Source: Seonamhaeicola sp. (GTDB lineage Bacteria; Bacteroidota; Bacteroidia; Flavobacteriales; Flavobacteriaceae). From it: DNA of 64,000 nt. Positions 50,495-58,612 of this stretch are shown one piece after another. The position numbers and the translations under genes are program-made. The DNA lies in NCBI RefSeq assembly GCF_028281565.1, contig NZ_JANQJQ010000016.1, forward strand, positions 62,001 through 126,000, given 5' to 3'. The notes beneath the pieces are model-generated. The model was not told the DNA's origin. It made no database searches and worked only from the letters and a program-made list of their open reading frames with translations. Position 1 is the stretch's first letter; every line of letters starts with the position of its first letter.

Positions 50495-51107
50495 GCATAT
50501 TATACATAGAATCGTTTGTGTGTCGTTCTTAACACTTGTGTTATGCTCTTGTAAACATGGTGAAGGCGAATATCACGGTATTACAGACAAGATTGCGGCA
50601 GAAAGTAAAAATTATCATGGAACCTTATCCTCTGAAGTTCATTTAGAAGGTATTGAGACCATTGAGATTACCGAAGGAGGTCATACGTTTTTGATCCCTG
50701 AAAGAAAAGGTCAGATAAAATCATATGCCTGTACCGAATGCCATTCTAAACCCCTGGCTCAATTACAAAGTAAAGATGGTAAAAAAGCGCATTGGGATAT
50801 TAAACTGGTTCATGCCAATGAAAACACCATGAACTGTACTACCTGCCATGATGGTAGTGGCATGGACGATTTAATTAGCTTAACAGGCAACAGTATCGAT
50901 TTTAATAACAGCTATAATTTGTGTAACCAGTGTCACACCAAGCAGTTTGAAGACTGGACAGGTGGCGCACATGGTAAACGTATAGGCGGTTGGGCACCAC
51001 CACGGGCTTCCATGACTTGTGTGAATTGTCATAATCCGCATGAACCTCATTTTGAGACCAGATGGCCGGCACGTTTTAATACACAAAAAATAAAAGAAAG
51101 AGAATAG
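50487..51107 (+). CDS. Tetraheme cytochrome c lipoprotein
   Basis: A 206-residue lipoprotein (lipobox V-L-C-S-C) with four haem motifs: C-T-E-C-H, C-T-T-C-H, C-N-Q-C-H and C-V-N-C-H. Extra His after the motifs can serve as distal ligands. It resembles NrfB/NapC-independent multihaem carriers, but no family name is certain. It lies in the nap operon (overlap with napB, 1 nt to the next gene) and probably links the NapG/NrfD-like quinol dehydrogenase to NapB. Confidence 0.82.
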   Translation: MSKHIIHRIVCVSFLTLVLCSCKHGEGEYHGITDKIAAESKNYHGTLSSEVHLEGIETIEITEGGHTFLIPERKGQIKSYACTECHSKPLAQLQSKDGKKAHWDIKLVHANENTMNCTTCHDGSGMDDLISLTGNSIDFNNSYNLCNQCHTKQFEDWTGGAHGKRIGGWAPPRASMTCVNCHNPHEPHFETRWPARFNTQKIKERE

Positions 51108-51108
51108 T

Positions 51109-52176
51109 ATGCGAAGCGATAACAAAAAATGGTTTCCCTTAAATATTGGTCGTAAAAACCAGGAGGCTTCCAACGGATGTAGTTGTGGTAAACCATCCGG
51201 AAGTTGTGGTGGACACACCCAGGAGGTTAAAAAAGATGGTTTTGAACAGGTGTTCGATGTAAAAATGGATCGTCGCTCCGCTTTTAAACAACTGGCGGCA
51301 AGTTTAGCCATTGGAGCCGGAGCCGTAAGTACGTCCTGTAGTATGTTTTCGGGCGAAGACAGTAAAGAAAAAGCGCAGATTGATTGGGAAGAGCAGTTCA
51401 AAGGGAACTACAAATTGATGACGGATGAAGAGAAGCAGGCGACTGTAGACAGGTTAGTGCGTTCGTATCAGCTTCGGACAGGAAAAACCATTAATATGTC
51501 GGCCAAAAATGCAGAAGAAGATGTGCTGTTTGGTTATGCATTTAATATTTCAAAGTGCCAGGGCTATATGGATTGTGTAAGTGCCTGTGTTGAAGAAAAT
51601 AACCAGGATAGAAACTCTCAGATGCAATACATTCGCATTCATGAAATGAAGGACGGAAAGGGCTTCAATTTTAATGAAGCAGATGATAATTATTATCACG
51701 AAGTTCCGGCAGAAGGTCATTTCTATATGGGAACGCAGTGTTTCCATTGCGATAATCCACCCTGTGTTAATGTGTGTCCGGTACAAGCCACCTGGAGAGA
51801 AGATGATGGTTTGGTAGTGGTAGATTACGATTGGTGCGTGGGCTGTAGATACTGTATGGCGGCATGTCCTTATGACGGACGTCGTTTTAACTGGAGTAAG
51901 CCTGAAGTGCCCGAGGAGGAGATCAATAAAAATCAGCACTATTTGGGGAACCGCCTTCGTAAAAAAGGTGTTATGGAAAAATGTACCTTCTGTGTACAGC
52001 GTTCCAGAGCCGGTAAAAACCCAGCCTGTGTGGAGGCTTGTCCAACGGGAGCAAGAATATTTGGGAACTTGTTGGATCCCAACAGTACTATCAGATGGGT
52101 ATTGGAGAATAAAAAAGTATTCAGATTAAAAGAAGACCTGGGAACAGAACCTAAGTTCTGGTATTTTATGGACTAA
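51109..52176 (+). CDS. NapG/NrfC-like [4Fe-4S] ferredoxin subunit
   Basis: A 355-residue protein with four [4Fe-4S] clusters: C-Q-G-Y-M-D-C-V-S-A-C, C-F-H-C and C-V-N-V-C-P, C-V-G-C-R-Y-C-M-A-A-C-P, C-T-F-C and C-V-E-A-C-P. A Cys-rich N-terminus (C-S-C-G-K-P-S-G-S-C-G) and a twin-arginine-like D-R-R-S-A-F-K-Q-L (residues about 52-60) suggest periplasmic export. NrfC/NapG/PsrB-type proteins bridge an NrfD quinol dehydrogenase and a periplasmic cytochrome. It is separated from the NrfD-like gene by a 249-bp repeat mosaic. The N-terminal Cys cluster has no obvious ligand partner and is unusual. Confidence 0.85.
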   Translation: MRSDNKKWFPLNIGRKNQEASNGCSCGKPSGSCGGHTQEVKKDGFEQVFDVKMDRRSAFKQLAASLAIGAGAVSTSCSMFSGEDSKEKAQIDWEEQFKGNYKLMTDEEKQATVDRLVRSYQLRTGKTINMSAKNAEEDVLFGYAFNISKCQGYMDCVSACVEENNQDRNSQMQYIRIHEMKDGKGFNFNEADDNYYHEVPAEGHFYMGTQCFHCDNPPCVNVCPVQATWREDDGLVVVDYDWCVGCRYCMAACPYDGRRFNWSKPEVPEEEINKNQHYLGNRLRKKGVMEKCTFCVQRSRAGKNPACVEACPTGARIFGNLLDPNSTIRWVLENKKVFRLKEDLGTEPKFWYFMD

Positions 52177-52189
52177 TGTTGGTTAGCGT

Positions 52190-52390
52190 TAGGGATTGCA
52201 ACGGCATCCTTTTTTAACCAAACCAAATGCGTTGTCATTGCGAGGAAGAATGACGAAGTAATCGCTTCCTCTTGAGGAGATTGCCACAGTAAATTGGAAA
52301 TTTACTTCACAATGATGTTAAAAAAGATATAGTGGAAAGCCCGACCGGAGGGACTCCTGCAAGGTTTTCAAAACCTTGTAGGTATGGAAC
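52190..52390. repeat. Mosaic of intergenic repeats inside the nap operon
   Basis: Modules in order: GGGATTGCAACGGCATCC TTTTTT; a GTCATTGCGAGG...GAGATTGCCAC...CACAATGA element (52234-52316); AAGCCCGACCGGAGGGACTCC; and GCAAGGTTTTCAAAACCTTG (52358-52379). Each is a separate family that I know from flavobacterial intergenic space. Their strong hairpins may reduce expression of the NrfD-like gene downstream. Confidence 0.6.
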
Positions 52391-52425
52391 GAAGGTAACG
52401 CCCAAAGAAAAGAAATAACATATAA

Positions 52426-53643
52426 ATGAGACGATTAAAAGTTTTTAAAAGTTTAGTTAGAGATAGTTTAGATACTATAACACACGGTTCTAAAAAGTAC
52501 CATTTATGGATGGCCGCCTTAACCTTTATCATGTTAGTGGGTATGTACTGCTATTCCATCCAATTAGATCAGGGATTGAGCGTTACAGGAATGACCGATA
52601 GGGTCAGCTGGGGTTTATACATATCAAATTTTACATTTTTAGTGGGCGTTGCCGCAGCCGCTGTTATGTTGGTCATGCCAACCTATGTATTGAAGGATAT
52701 TGATTTTAAACAGGCTGTTTTAATTGGTGAAGGTTTAGCTGTAGCAGCATTAATTATGTGTTTAGCCTTTGTGATTGCCGATATGGGAGGGCCTTCTGTG
52801 TTATGGCATATGATACCGGGAATAGGTGTTTTTAACTTTCCAAACTCTATGTTGACATGGGATGTGTTGGTACTTAACGGTTACCTGTTTTTAAACCTGA
52901 CTATTCCTTTTTATATTTTGTTCAGACACTACCAGGGGAAAAAATCCAAGCGAAGTGTTTATGTTCCCGGAGCATTTATATCGGTATTTTGGGCAGTGGC
53001 CATTCACCTGGTAACGGCATTTCTTTATCAGGGATTACAGGCCAGACCGTTTTGGAATAATGCTTTACTGGGTCCAAGGTTCTTAGCTTCGGCATTTGCC
53101 GCAGGGCCTGCATTGATCATTTTGGTATTGGCTATTATAAGAACCTATACATCGTTTAAGGTTGAAGATAAGACCATTAAAAAAATAGCCATGGTGGTTA
53201 CCGTAGCTGCTCAGATCAACCTGATCATGTTAATTTCCGAATTGTTTAAAGAGTTTTATGCACCGACACATCACAGTGAAAGTGCTTACTATCTATTCTT
53301 CGGATTGCATGGGAAAGATGCCTTGTTGCCCTGGATATGGACTGCAATTTCATTAAATGTCCTCGCAACCATATTACTTACGTTCCACAAGCTAAGAAAT
53401 AATTTTAAAGTATTGTTCTTTGCCTGTTTAATCTTATTTATAGGCATTTGGATCGAAAAAGGCTTCGGTCTTATTGTTCCCGGCTTTATTCCAGGGCCTT
53501 ACGGTAAAATAGCCGAATATACGCCTACCGGTATTGAAATAGGCGTTACATTAGGTATTTGGGCATTAGGCGCGTTTGTATTCACCATTTTAGCTAAAAC
53601 GGCCATCGGTATTGAAATAGGAAAACTTCGTTATAAGAAATAG
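52426..53643 (+). CDS. NrfD/PsrC-like quinol dehydrogenase membrane subunit
   Basis: A 405-residue polytopic protein with about 9-10 membrane helices, one carrying the W-G-L-Y-I-S-N-F and another the F-L-Y-Q-G-L-Q-A-R-P-F-W-N motif of NrfD/PsrC-type quinone-binding subunits. It would oxidise menaquinol and send electrons to the NapG/NrfC-like ferredoxin. Without NapC or NapH in the window, this pair is the probable electron source for Nap. The gene starts 36 nt after a repeat mosaic. Confidence 0.87.
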   Translation: MRRLKVFKSLVRDSLDTITHGSKKYHLWMAALTFIMLVGMYCYSIQLDQGLSVTGMTDRVSWGLYISNFTFLVGVAAAAVMLVMPTYVLKDIDFKQAVLIGEGLAVAALIMCLAFVIADMGGPSVLWHMIPGIGVFNFPNSMLTWDVLVLNGYLFLNLTIPFYILFRHYQGKKSKRSVYVPGAFISVFWAVAIHLVTAFLYQGLQARPFWNNALLGPRFLASAFAAGPALIILVLAIIRTYTSFKVEDKTIKKIAMVVTVAAQINLIMLISELFKEFYAPTHHSESAYYLFFGLHGKDALLPWIWTAISLNVLATILLTFHKLRNNFKVLFFACLILFIGIWIEKGFGLIVPGFIPGPYGKIAEYTPTGIEIGVTLGIWALGAFVFTILAKTAIGIEIGKLRYKK

Positions 53644-53752
53644 ATCGCAGTTACACATTTCATAATTTTAGGGTGTCAATTTTTTGAGTATCCAAAAAAA
53701 GAACAGGCATTTTTATCAGGCTCCTAAAAATATGCACGCATAGCAAAAAACT

Positions 53753-53773
53753 AAGTATTATTACGTATGTTTG
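53753..53773 (+). promoter_or_regulatory. fnr-like gene promoter with palindromic box
   Basis: AAGTA-TTAT-TACGT (53753-53766) abuts TATGTTTG (53766-53773), a perfect TAnnTTTG -7 element, with the box start 13 nt before the -7. The -7 overlaps a potential ATG at 53767, which is therefore not the start of the gene. Confidence 0.68.
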
Positions 53774-53790
53774 TAATAATCAAATGGTTT

Positions 53791-54540
53791 ATGCTTACAG
53801 TTGCTCCATATACAAAGTCTAAAAGAACGTCTTCGGGTAAGATCTCTTGCGGAGCCTGTGAAAATACTAAATGCTTAGTCAAAAAGAACCTTAAAGTCTT
53901 TGAAACCTCCGGATTTTTAGAACAAAAAAATGAGATCTTCTGTAAAAAGGGGCAGCAGTTCATTATTGAAGGAGCGCCTGTTAATGGGCTGTTCTTTACC
54001 CTTCAGGGTAAGGTTAAAGTGTTTAGGACCGGCATAAACGGTAAAGAACAAATCGTAAGGTTTGCAAAAGATGGTGAAATCATTGGACACCGTGGATTTG
54101 GTACCGAAGAGTATTATTCCATAGGGGCTATTGCATTGGAAGATACCGTTTTATGCTATTTCTCTAAGGATGCCCTGCAAAAAGCATTACGCGAAAACCC
54201 TGAGTTCACCTATGATATGATGCTTTTTTATGCCAATGAGCTTAATAGAAGTGAATCCAAAGTAAAATCCTTATCTCAAATGACCGTTCGGGAACGCGTG
54301 GTGGATACCTTATTATATATCAACCGAAAGTTTGGTGACCTAAATGGTTTTTTAAACTTACCACTCAGTAGAAAGGAATATGCTGATTATGCCGGAACTT
54401 CTGAAGAACAGGTCATTCGTGTTTTTTCAGCTTTGAAAAAAGAAGGCTTAATTGTTGCCAGTGGTAAAAAGATCGGTATTACCGATATAGCACTACTTAA
54501 AAAAGAAATCAGCGAGCATAACTTCTTTTTAGATTCTTAG
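53791..54540 (+). CDS. FNR-like [4Fe-4S] oxygen/redox transcription factor (Crp/Fnr family)
   Basis: With the ATG at 53791, 249 residues. The N-terminal C-G-A-C-E-N-T-K-C (C-x2-C-x4-C) and a fourth Cys in T-V-L-C-Y-F-S-K, positioned like Cys122 of FNR, should bind a [4Fe-4S] O2 sensor. A cyclic-nucleotide-binding-like barrel (G-K-V-K-V-F; G-E-I-I-G) follows. The C-terminal wHTH has a recognition helix S-E-E-Q-V-I-R-V-F, with the Glu and Arg of FNR retained and its Ser replaced by Ile, so the half-site likely differs from TTGAT. An upstream ATG (53767) overlaps the -7 element and is rejected. Confidence 0.85.
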   Translation: MLTVAPYTKSKRTSSGKISCGACENTKCLVKKNLKVFETSGFLEQKNEIFCKKGQQFIIEGAPVNGLFFTLQGKVKVFRTGINGKEQIVRFAKDGEIIGHRGFGTEEYYSIGAIALEDTVLCYFSKDALQKALRENPEFTYDMMLFYANELNRSESKVKSLSQMTVRERVVDTLLYINRKFGDLNGFLNLPLSRKEYADYAGTSEEQVIRVFSALKKEGLIVASGKKIGITDIALLKKEISEHNFFLDS

Positions 54541-54660
54541 TTTTCTCGCAAAGACAGGAAAACGCTAAGTTTTAAATTCTTAAAAATCAAATTCCAAATT
54601 CCAACTACAGACTGTGTGCTGCCTACTGAGCACTGAATACTGCAACTGCCAACTGAATAT
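54541..54660. repeat. Two dispersed repeat modules upstream of the globin operon
   Basis: TTTTCTCGCAAAGAC-AGGAAAACGCTAAG (54541-54570) is a familiar CGCAAAGACGC-type word. CTGAGCACTGAATACTG and CAACTGCCAACTGAATA (54626-54660) match the repeat family at 3605. The region has no gene. Confidence 0.5.
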
Positions 54661-54780
54661 GGTGTAAAACCAGTTTTTAAACTGTGTTATCCCAAAAGAA
54701 AAGATGTTGTAAAAAGGTGTTTTCTTCTGCTGATATCCATATTTAATTCCATAGAGACCTTTTAGTTTTGCTTTATAAAT

Positions 54781-54811
54781 AAGTATTAATACTTATAACA
54801 TGTTGTAAGTA
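54781..54811 (+). promoter_or_regulatory. Overlapping palindromes upstream of the globin gene
   Basis: The perfect box AAGTA-TTAA-TACTT (54781-54794) shares a half-site with a 22-bp near-perfect dyad at 54790-54811: TACTTA, 10 nt containing AACATGTT, TAAGTA (two mismatched positions). A convincing -7 element at the usual 13-nt offset is lacking; TATTTTAG at about 54810 or TAGTTTTG at 54763 are alternatives. Confidence 0.6.
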
Positions 54812-54838
54812 TTTTAGAACCTTAAAAAAGCAGAAAAA

Positions 54839-55252
54839 ATGGAAGAAAAAACAATCTCCTTAGTACAGGATTCATTTGAAAAAGTAAAACCAATTGCAGC
54901 AACCGCGGCAGAAATATTTTATTCAAAATTGTTTGAATTGGACCCACACCTAAAACCGCTTTTTCCAAGTAGTGAAGAGGCTATGAAAGTGCAGGGCAAC
55001 AAATTAATGTCAATGTTGGCGGCAGCGGTAGCCGGATTAAGTAATCTGGAAGCTTTGGTTCCTATATTACAGGATTTGGGTAAGCGTCATGTTGAATATA
55101 AAGTAGAGCCATTTCATTACACTACAGTAGGAGAAGCTTTGTTGGGGACACTTGAAACCGGATTGGGGGATGACTTTACTCCGGAAGTGAAAGAAGCATG
55201 GGCCAGTGTCTACGGCACTATGTCGGATGTTATGATAGAAGCGGCTTATTAA
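54839..55252 (+). CDS. Single-domain bacterial haemoglobin
   Basis: A 137-residue globin of the Vitreoscilla/flavohaemoglobin type. The proximal (F8) His is His84 in L-G-K-R-H-V-E-Y, and the distal (E7) position is probably Gln52. The B/C helix Phe/Tyr region includes I-F-Y-S-K-L-F. It has no reductase domain, but a candidate FAD/[2Fe-2S] reductase is encoded at 56682 in the same operon. Likely function: NO dioxygenation or O2/NO binding in the cytoplasm, matching the box-containing promoter and neighbouring nitrate genes. Confidence 0.92.
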   Translation: MEEKTISLVQDSFEKVKPIAATAAEIFYSKLFELDPHLKPLFPSSEEAMKVQGNKLMSMLAAAVAGLSNLEALVPILQDLGKRHVEYKVEPFHYTTVGEALLGTLETGLGDDFTPEVKEAWASVYGTMSDVMIEAAY

Positions 55253-55277
55253 TAATTGATAACTAAAATTCAGAGGT

Positions 55278-56093
55278 ATGAGATATATAAATAAAATACA
55301 ACTAGTAGTACTGTTTAGCCTTGTTTTGTTAAATGCCTGTGGCGGTGTTCCGGAGGAAAAAACAGAAACTGCGGGCACAGAAAATGCGTTTTCGGTTGAA
55401 AAAGTATTAGAAATGGTAGCCAAAGAGAATGATGTAACCAGAACACTTTATACCAAGGCTATAGTTGGGAAAGGAAAAGCACAGGGAATGAAGTTTGATG
55501 AAGATTGGCGAAAGGATGACGTAGAAGCAGGCCCGTTACCGGCTTTGTTTTTAAGAGGTATAGCAACCAGTATAAGAAAAAGCCCCGTACCATTAGGATT
55601 ATATTTAGGGTCTGATTTTCCGGTAAACGCAGCAAATAAGTTTGAAGGGAAGCAGGCCGATCTATTTGAACAAATTAAAAAAGATCAAAAACCCCAGTTT
55701 TTTTATGAAGAAGAACAAAAGCTGTATACGGCCATGTTTGCCGATCTGGCCAGTGCAGGCGCTTGTGTAACCTGCCATAATGAGCATCCTCAAACAGCAA
55801 AGTCCGATTGGAAATTGGGAGATGTTATGGGAGCAACTACCTGGCAGTACCCCAAAGATTCACTAAGCTACAAAGAAACAGTAGCTGTTTTAAATTCATA
55901 TGCCAAAGGTACAGTAGATATTTATTTGGAATACTTAGATGAAATTGAAGCTTTTAAGGAAAGTGAAAAACCGGAAATAGGCGACAAATGGCCTGCAGAA
56001 GGTAATTACCTGCCAACACCCGAAGTCTTCTTAGATAGTGTTAAAAAGCTTTCGTCTTATGAAACCATGAAGCACCTGGTAGCTGTCAAGTAG
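55278..56093 (+). CDS. DUF3365 (Tll0287-like) haem-binding lipoprotein
   Basis: A 271-residue lipoprotein (lipobox L-L-N-A-C). The haem motif C-V-T-C-H lies at residues 163-167, within a segment (F-A-D-L-A-S-A-G-A-C-V-T-C-H-N-E) that matches DUF3365, a PAS-like c-type haem sensor domain. The N-terminal 130 residues have the long paired helices of the fold. It is encoded 25 nt after the globin, so it may sense redox or gas ligands in the periplasm or pass electrons in this operon. Confidence 0.82.
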   Translation: MRYINKIQLVVLFSLVLLNACGGVPEEKTETAGTENAFSVEKVLEMVAKENDVTRTLYTKAIVGKGKAQGMKFDEDWRKDDVEAGPLPALFLRGIATSIRKSPVPLGLYLGSDFPVNAANKFEGKQADLFEQIKKDQKPQFFYEEEQKLYTAMFADLASAGACVTCHNEHPQTAKSDWKLGDVMGATTWQYPKDSLSYKETVAVLNSYAKGTVDIYLEYLDEIEAFKESEKPEIGDKWPAEGNYLPTPEVFLDSVKKLSSYETMKHLVAVK

Positions 56094-56112
56094 TACTTTG
56101 TTTCAGTGTTAA

Positions 56113-56167
56113 AATTGCAATCCCTTCTCATTTTGTTTTGTTGACAATGAAATGGGGAGATTGCAAT
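56113..56167. repeat. Long imperfect hairpin in the globin operon
   Basis: AATTGCAATC (56113-56122) and GATTGCAATT (56158-56167) are exact inverted arms, and the inner parts TTCTCATTTTG / CAATGAAATGGGGA extend the stem with interruptions. No T-run follows, so it is probably a repeat or mRNA processing/stability element between the DUF3365 gene and the membrane gene. Confidence 0.55.
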
Positions 56168-56191
56168 TGCTTTCAATAAAAATACCTCTAT

Positions 56192-56674
56192 ATGGTTATA
56201 AAAAATAACAAATCTACCTTAATAGGACTGGTGTTCCTTATAGCTTATTTTTTCCAATACTTTTTAAAATTAGAATGGAACTGGTTATTTCAATGGCAGC
56301 AGGAAGAACTATTTAAAAGGTGGTCTGGCCTGGCTTTAATGATGCTTATAACATGTCAATGGATGCTGACACTTTCCAGGGTGATTAAAAAATTCAGGAA
56401 ACACGCCATGGCCATGCAGGCTATCCATAAATGGTTGGGAGCTGTAAGCCCATTGTTCTTTTATATACATAGCATGGGATTAGGTTACGGGTACTTATTA
56501 TTGTTAAGCTATATCTTTTTCTCAAATGCGTTGCTGGGGTATTTCAATTTAGATGTTATCAGGAATAATAGTGATATCCTGTTCAAGGGTTGGATGATTG
56601 TGCATGTAGCCTTGTCGATAATAGTTACCATTCTTATGGTATTTCACATCACTATGGTGTTTTATTACAAATAG
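56192..56674 (+). CDS. Four-helix membrane protein, probable di-haem b-type cytochrome
   Basis: A 160-residue integral membrane protein with four hydrophobic segments. His residues are spaced so that paired ligation of one or two b haems is plausible: A-I-H-K-W-L-G and F-Y-I-H-S-M-G in helix 3, W-M-I-V-H-V-A and L-M-V-F-H-I-T in helix 4. This arrangement resembles the cytochrome b561/ferric-reductase transmembrane fold, though the family assignment is uncertain. It is transcribed in the globin operon, 7 nt before the flavin reductase gene, suggesting an electron path across the inner membrane. Confidence 0.72.
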   Translation: MVIKNNKSTLIGLVFLIAYFFQYFLKLEWNWLFQWQQEELFKRWSGLALMMLITCQWMLTLSRVIKKFRKHAMAMQAIHKWLGAVSPLFFYIHSMGLGYGYLLLLSYIFFSNALLGYFNLDVIRNNSDILFKGWMIVHVALSIIVTILMVFHITMVFYYK

Positions 56675-56681
56675 AAAAATT

Positions 56682-57710
56682 ATGAAGCTACTGGTAAAAG
56701 ATATTATAAAGGAAACTGACGATGCTGTTAGTGTTTGTTTTAAAAACGGAAATTTTTTTAAAAAGTTGAAATATAAACCGGGTCAATTTTTAACCATTCA
56801 TGTACCTGTTGAAAATAAAGTTCATAAAAGAGCCTATTCATTTAGTAGTAATCCTTATACGGACAAAGATTTAAAAATTACTATAAAACGGGTTGAAAAG
56901 GGATTGGTTTCCAATTATGTGCATGATCACCTGAATATTGGAGATACATTAAAAGTGGATGCCCCTGCCGGGACGTTTTGTATTAATCCTGATGGTAAAT
57001 CAAAGAACCAATATGTTTTGTTTGCAGGGGGAAGCGGCATAACACCTATGTTCTCCATCGTGAAATCGGTTTTAACCGAAGAGAAAGACTCCAAAGTACT
57101 TTTGATTTATGCCAATCAAAACACGGAGTCTATCATCTTTCATGATGAAATAAAAGCGTTAGAAGAAAAATACCCGGAAAATTTTTCAGTAGAGCATATT
57201 ATTTCGGTTTGTAACGGTTGCCATAATAATTATCATGTTGGATTAGCGACGCATGAACTTATTGATAAAATATTTTTAAAGCATGATTTAACTTATGACG
57301 ATCATGTATATATGATATGCGGCCCTTTTGGATACATGGAGAAGATCAAAGAGGTTTTAAAAGATAATGGTATTACCAGGAATAAAATTAAACTGGAAGT
57401 TTTCAAAGCACCGGAAGTCAAGGTAACAGGTAAAGATTTGCTAAGTGATGTTACCTTAAAGTTTGAGGGTGAAGCACATGCTTTAAAGGTTAGGGGAGAC
57501 CGATCAATTTTGCAGCAAGCCATGTCTGACAATATTGTTATTCCCTATTCTTGTAGAGCCGGTATGTGTGCAACATGTAAAGCCACATGTGTAGAAGGCG
57601 AAGTAAAAATGACTGATGGTCATTTGCTTCCTGATAGTGATGTGGAAAATGGTACTATTCTTACGTGTATTACCTATCCGGTAAGTGAAAAAGTAGTCAT
57701 AGAAATATAA
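56682..57710 (+). CDS. FAD/NAD(P)H reductase with C-terminal [2Fe-2S] ferredoxin domain
   Basis: A 342-residue electron-transfer protein of the PaaE/Hmp-like reductase type. FAD-binding R-A-Y-S-F-S-S-N (residues 50-57), nucleotide-binding G-G-S-G-I-T-P-M (about 116), and a distal C-G-P-F-G-Y-M-E motif are present. The C-terminal plant-type [2Fe-2S] has Cys291, Cys296, Cys299 and a final Cys about 330 (C-R-A-G-M-C-A-T-C ... L-T-C-I-T-Y). The gene follows the membrane cytochrome. It may reduce the globin (a split flavohaemoglobin) or feed the b-type membrane protein and pentahaem cytochrome. Confidence 0.9.
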   Translation: MKLLVKDIIKETDDAVSVCFKNGNFFKKLKYKPGQFLTIHVPVENKVHKRAYSFSSNPYTDKDLKITIKRVEKGLVSNYVHDHLNIGDTLKVDAPAGTFCINPDGKSKNQYVLFAGGSGITPMFSIVKSVLTEEKDSKVLLIYANQNTESIIFHDEIKALEEKYPENFSVEHIISVCNGCHNNYHVGLATHELIDKIFLKHDLTYDDHVYMICGPFGYMEKIKEVLKDNGITRNKIKLEVFKAPEVKVTGKDLLSDVTLKFEGEAHALKVRGDRSILQQAMSDNIVIPYSCRAGMCATCKATCVEGEVKMTDGHLLPDSDVENGTILTCITYPVSEKVVIEI

Positions 57711-57725
57711 TTAAACCGAAATCAT

Positions 57726-58436
57726 ATGTTTAAGGTAAGTCCGTTACGAAAAAGACAATTTTTAGGAGGTATCATAGGTTTGGTACTTGGCATTGCCATA
57801 TTTTATATCCTTACGCTTGAAAGTACCGAGCAATATATTTCTATCGGACCAATGAATACAGGACACCAGGATCTAAATTGTTTTGCTTGTCATGCCGATG
57901 CCAAAGGGAATTTATTTCAGCAATTGCAATCGAACATGTCACATGCCGTAGGAGCACGGAAAGAAGGGGTGGATTTTGGGACACAGGATGTAACAGTAGA
58001 TAATTGTTTGCAATGTCATGACAGGCCAAATGACAGGCATCCGACATACAGGTTTTCAGAGCCCAGGTTTAAAGATGCTATTAAAAATATAGATGCTACC
58101 ACCTGTATCACCTGTCATACGGAACATGAAGAAGAACGTGTTTCTGTAGCTACAGTTAATTACTGTATGAATTGTCACCAGGACCTGGAAGTTGAAAATG
58201 ATCCATTGGATATTTCTCATAAAGATTTAATAGTGGAAGAAGCATGGACCACCTGTATTCAATGTCATGATTTTCATGGAAATCACAGGTATGAAGTACC
58301 TGAGAAGTTGGGGGATACTATTCCCATGAAAATAATTCGGCATTATTTTGACGGTGGTGAGGACCCTTATGGAACGGACAAAAAGTATATAGCGCTTTCT
58401 CAAAAGGCGTGGCTGGAGCAGTTAAAAAATGACTAA
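57726..58436 (+). CDS. Membrane-anchored pentaheme cytochrome c
   Basis: A 236-residue protein with one N-terminal anchor helix (about residues 12-32) and five haem motifs: C-F-A-C-H, C-L-Q-C-H, C-I-T-C-H, C-M-N-C-H, C-I-Q-C-H. Overall it resembles NapC/NrfH-like and other small multihaem cytochromes, but the spacing is not that of a named family I can assign. It is the last gene of the globin operon and precedes a terminator, so it is likely an exit or entry carrier for the membrane cytochrome/reductase pair. Confidence 0.85.
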   Translation: MFKVSPLRKRQFLGGIIGLVLGIAIFYILTLESTEQYISIGPMNTGHQDLNCFACHADAKGNLFQQLQSNMSHAVGARKEGVDFGTQDVTVDNCLQCHDRPNDRHPTYRFSEPRFKDAIKNIDATTCITCHTEHEEERVSVATVNYCMNCHQDLEVENDPLDISHKDLIVEEAWTTCIQCHDFHGNHRYEVPEKLGDTIPMKIIRHYFDGGEDPYGTDKKYIALSQKAWLEQLKND

Positions 58437-58542
58437 AAGCATTATTAATAGTTAATAATACGTAATATTAAGTATGTCGGTTATAATAAATACTTATAAA
58501 GATATCTGATGCAAGTTGCTTGTTTTCAGCTTTTTATTGGTT

Positions 58543-58568
58543 AAACCTGCCTTTTGGCAGGTTTTTTT
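58543..58568 (+). terminator. Intrinsic terminator after the globin/cytochrome operon
   Basis: AAACCTGCC (58543-58551), TTTT loop, GGCAGGTTTTTTT. It separates this operon from the nitrate ABC importer. Confidence 0.9.
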
Positions 58569-58612
58569 GTGGCGTAAAAAGTGGTTTTGCTATGGTGTTC
58601 ATCATGAAATAG

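Noticed and set aside
58470-58500. TTAAGTATG...AATACTTA half-sites after the pentahaem cytochrome gene
   Set aside because: The spacing between half-sites is not 4 nt, so it was not counted as a regulon box.
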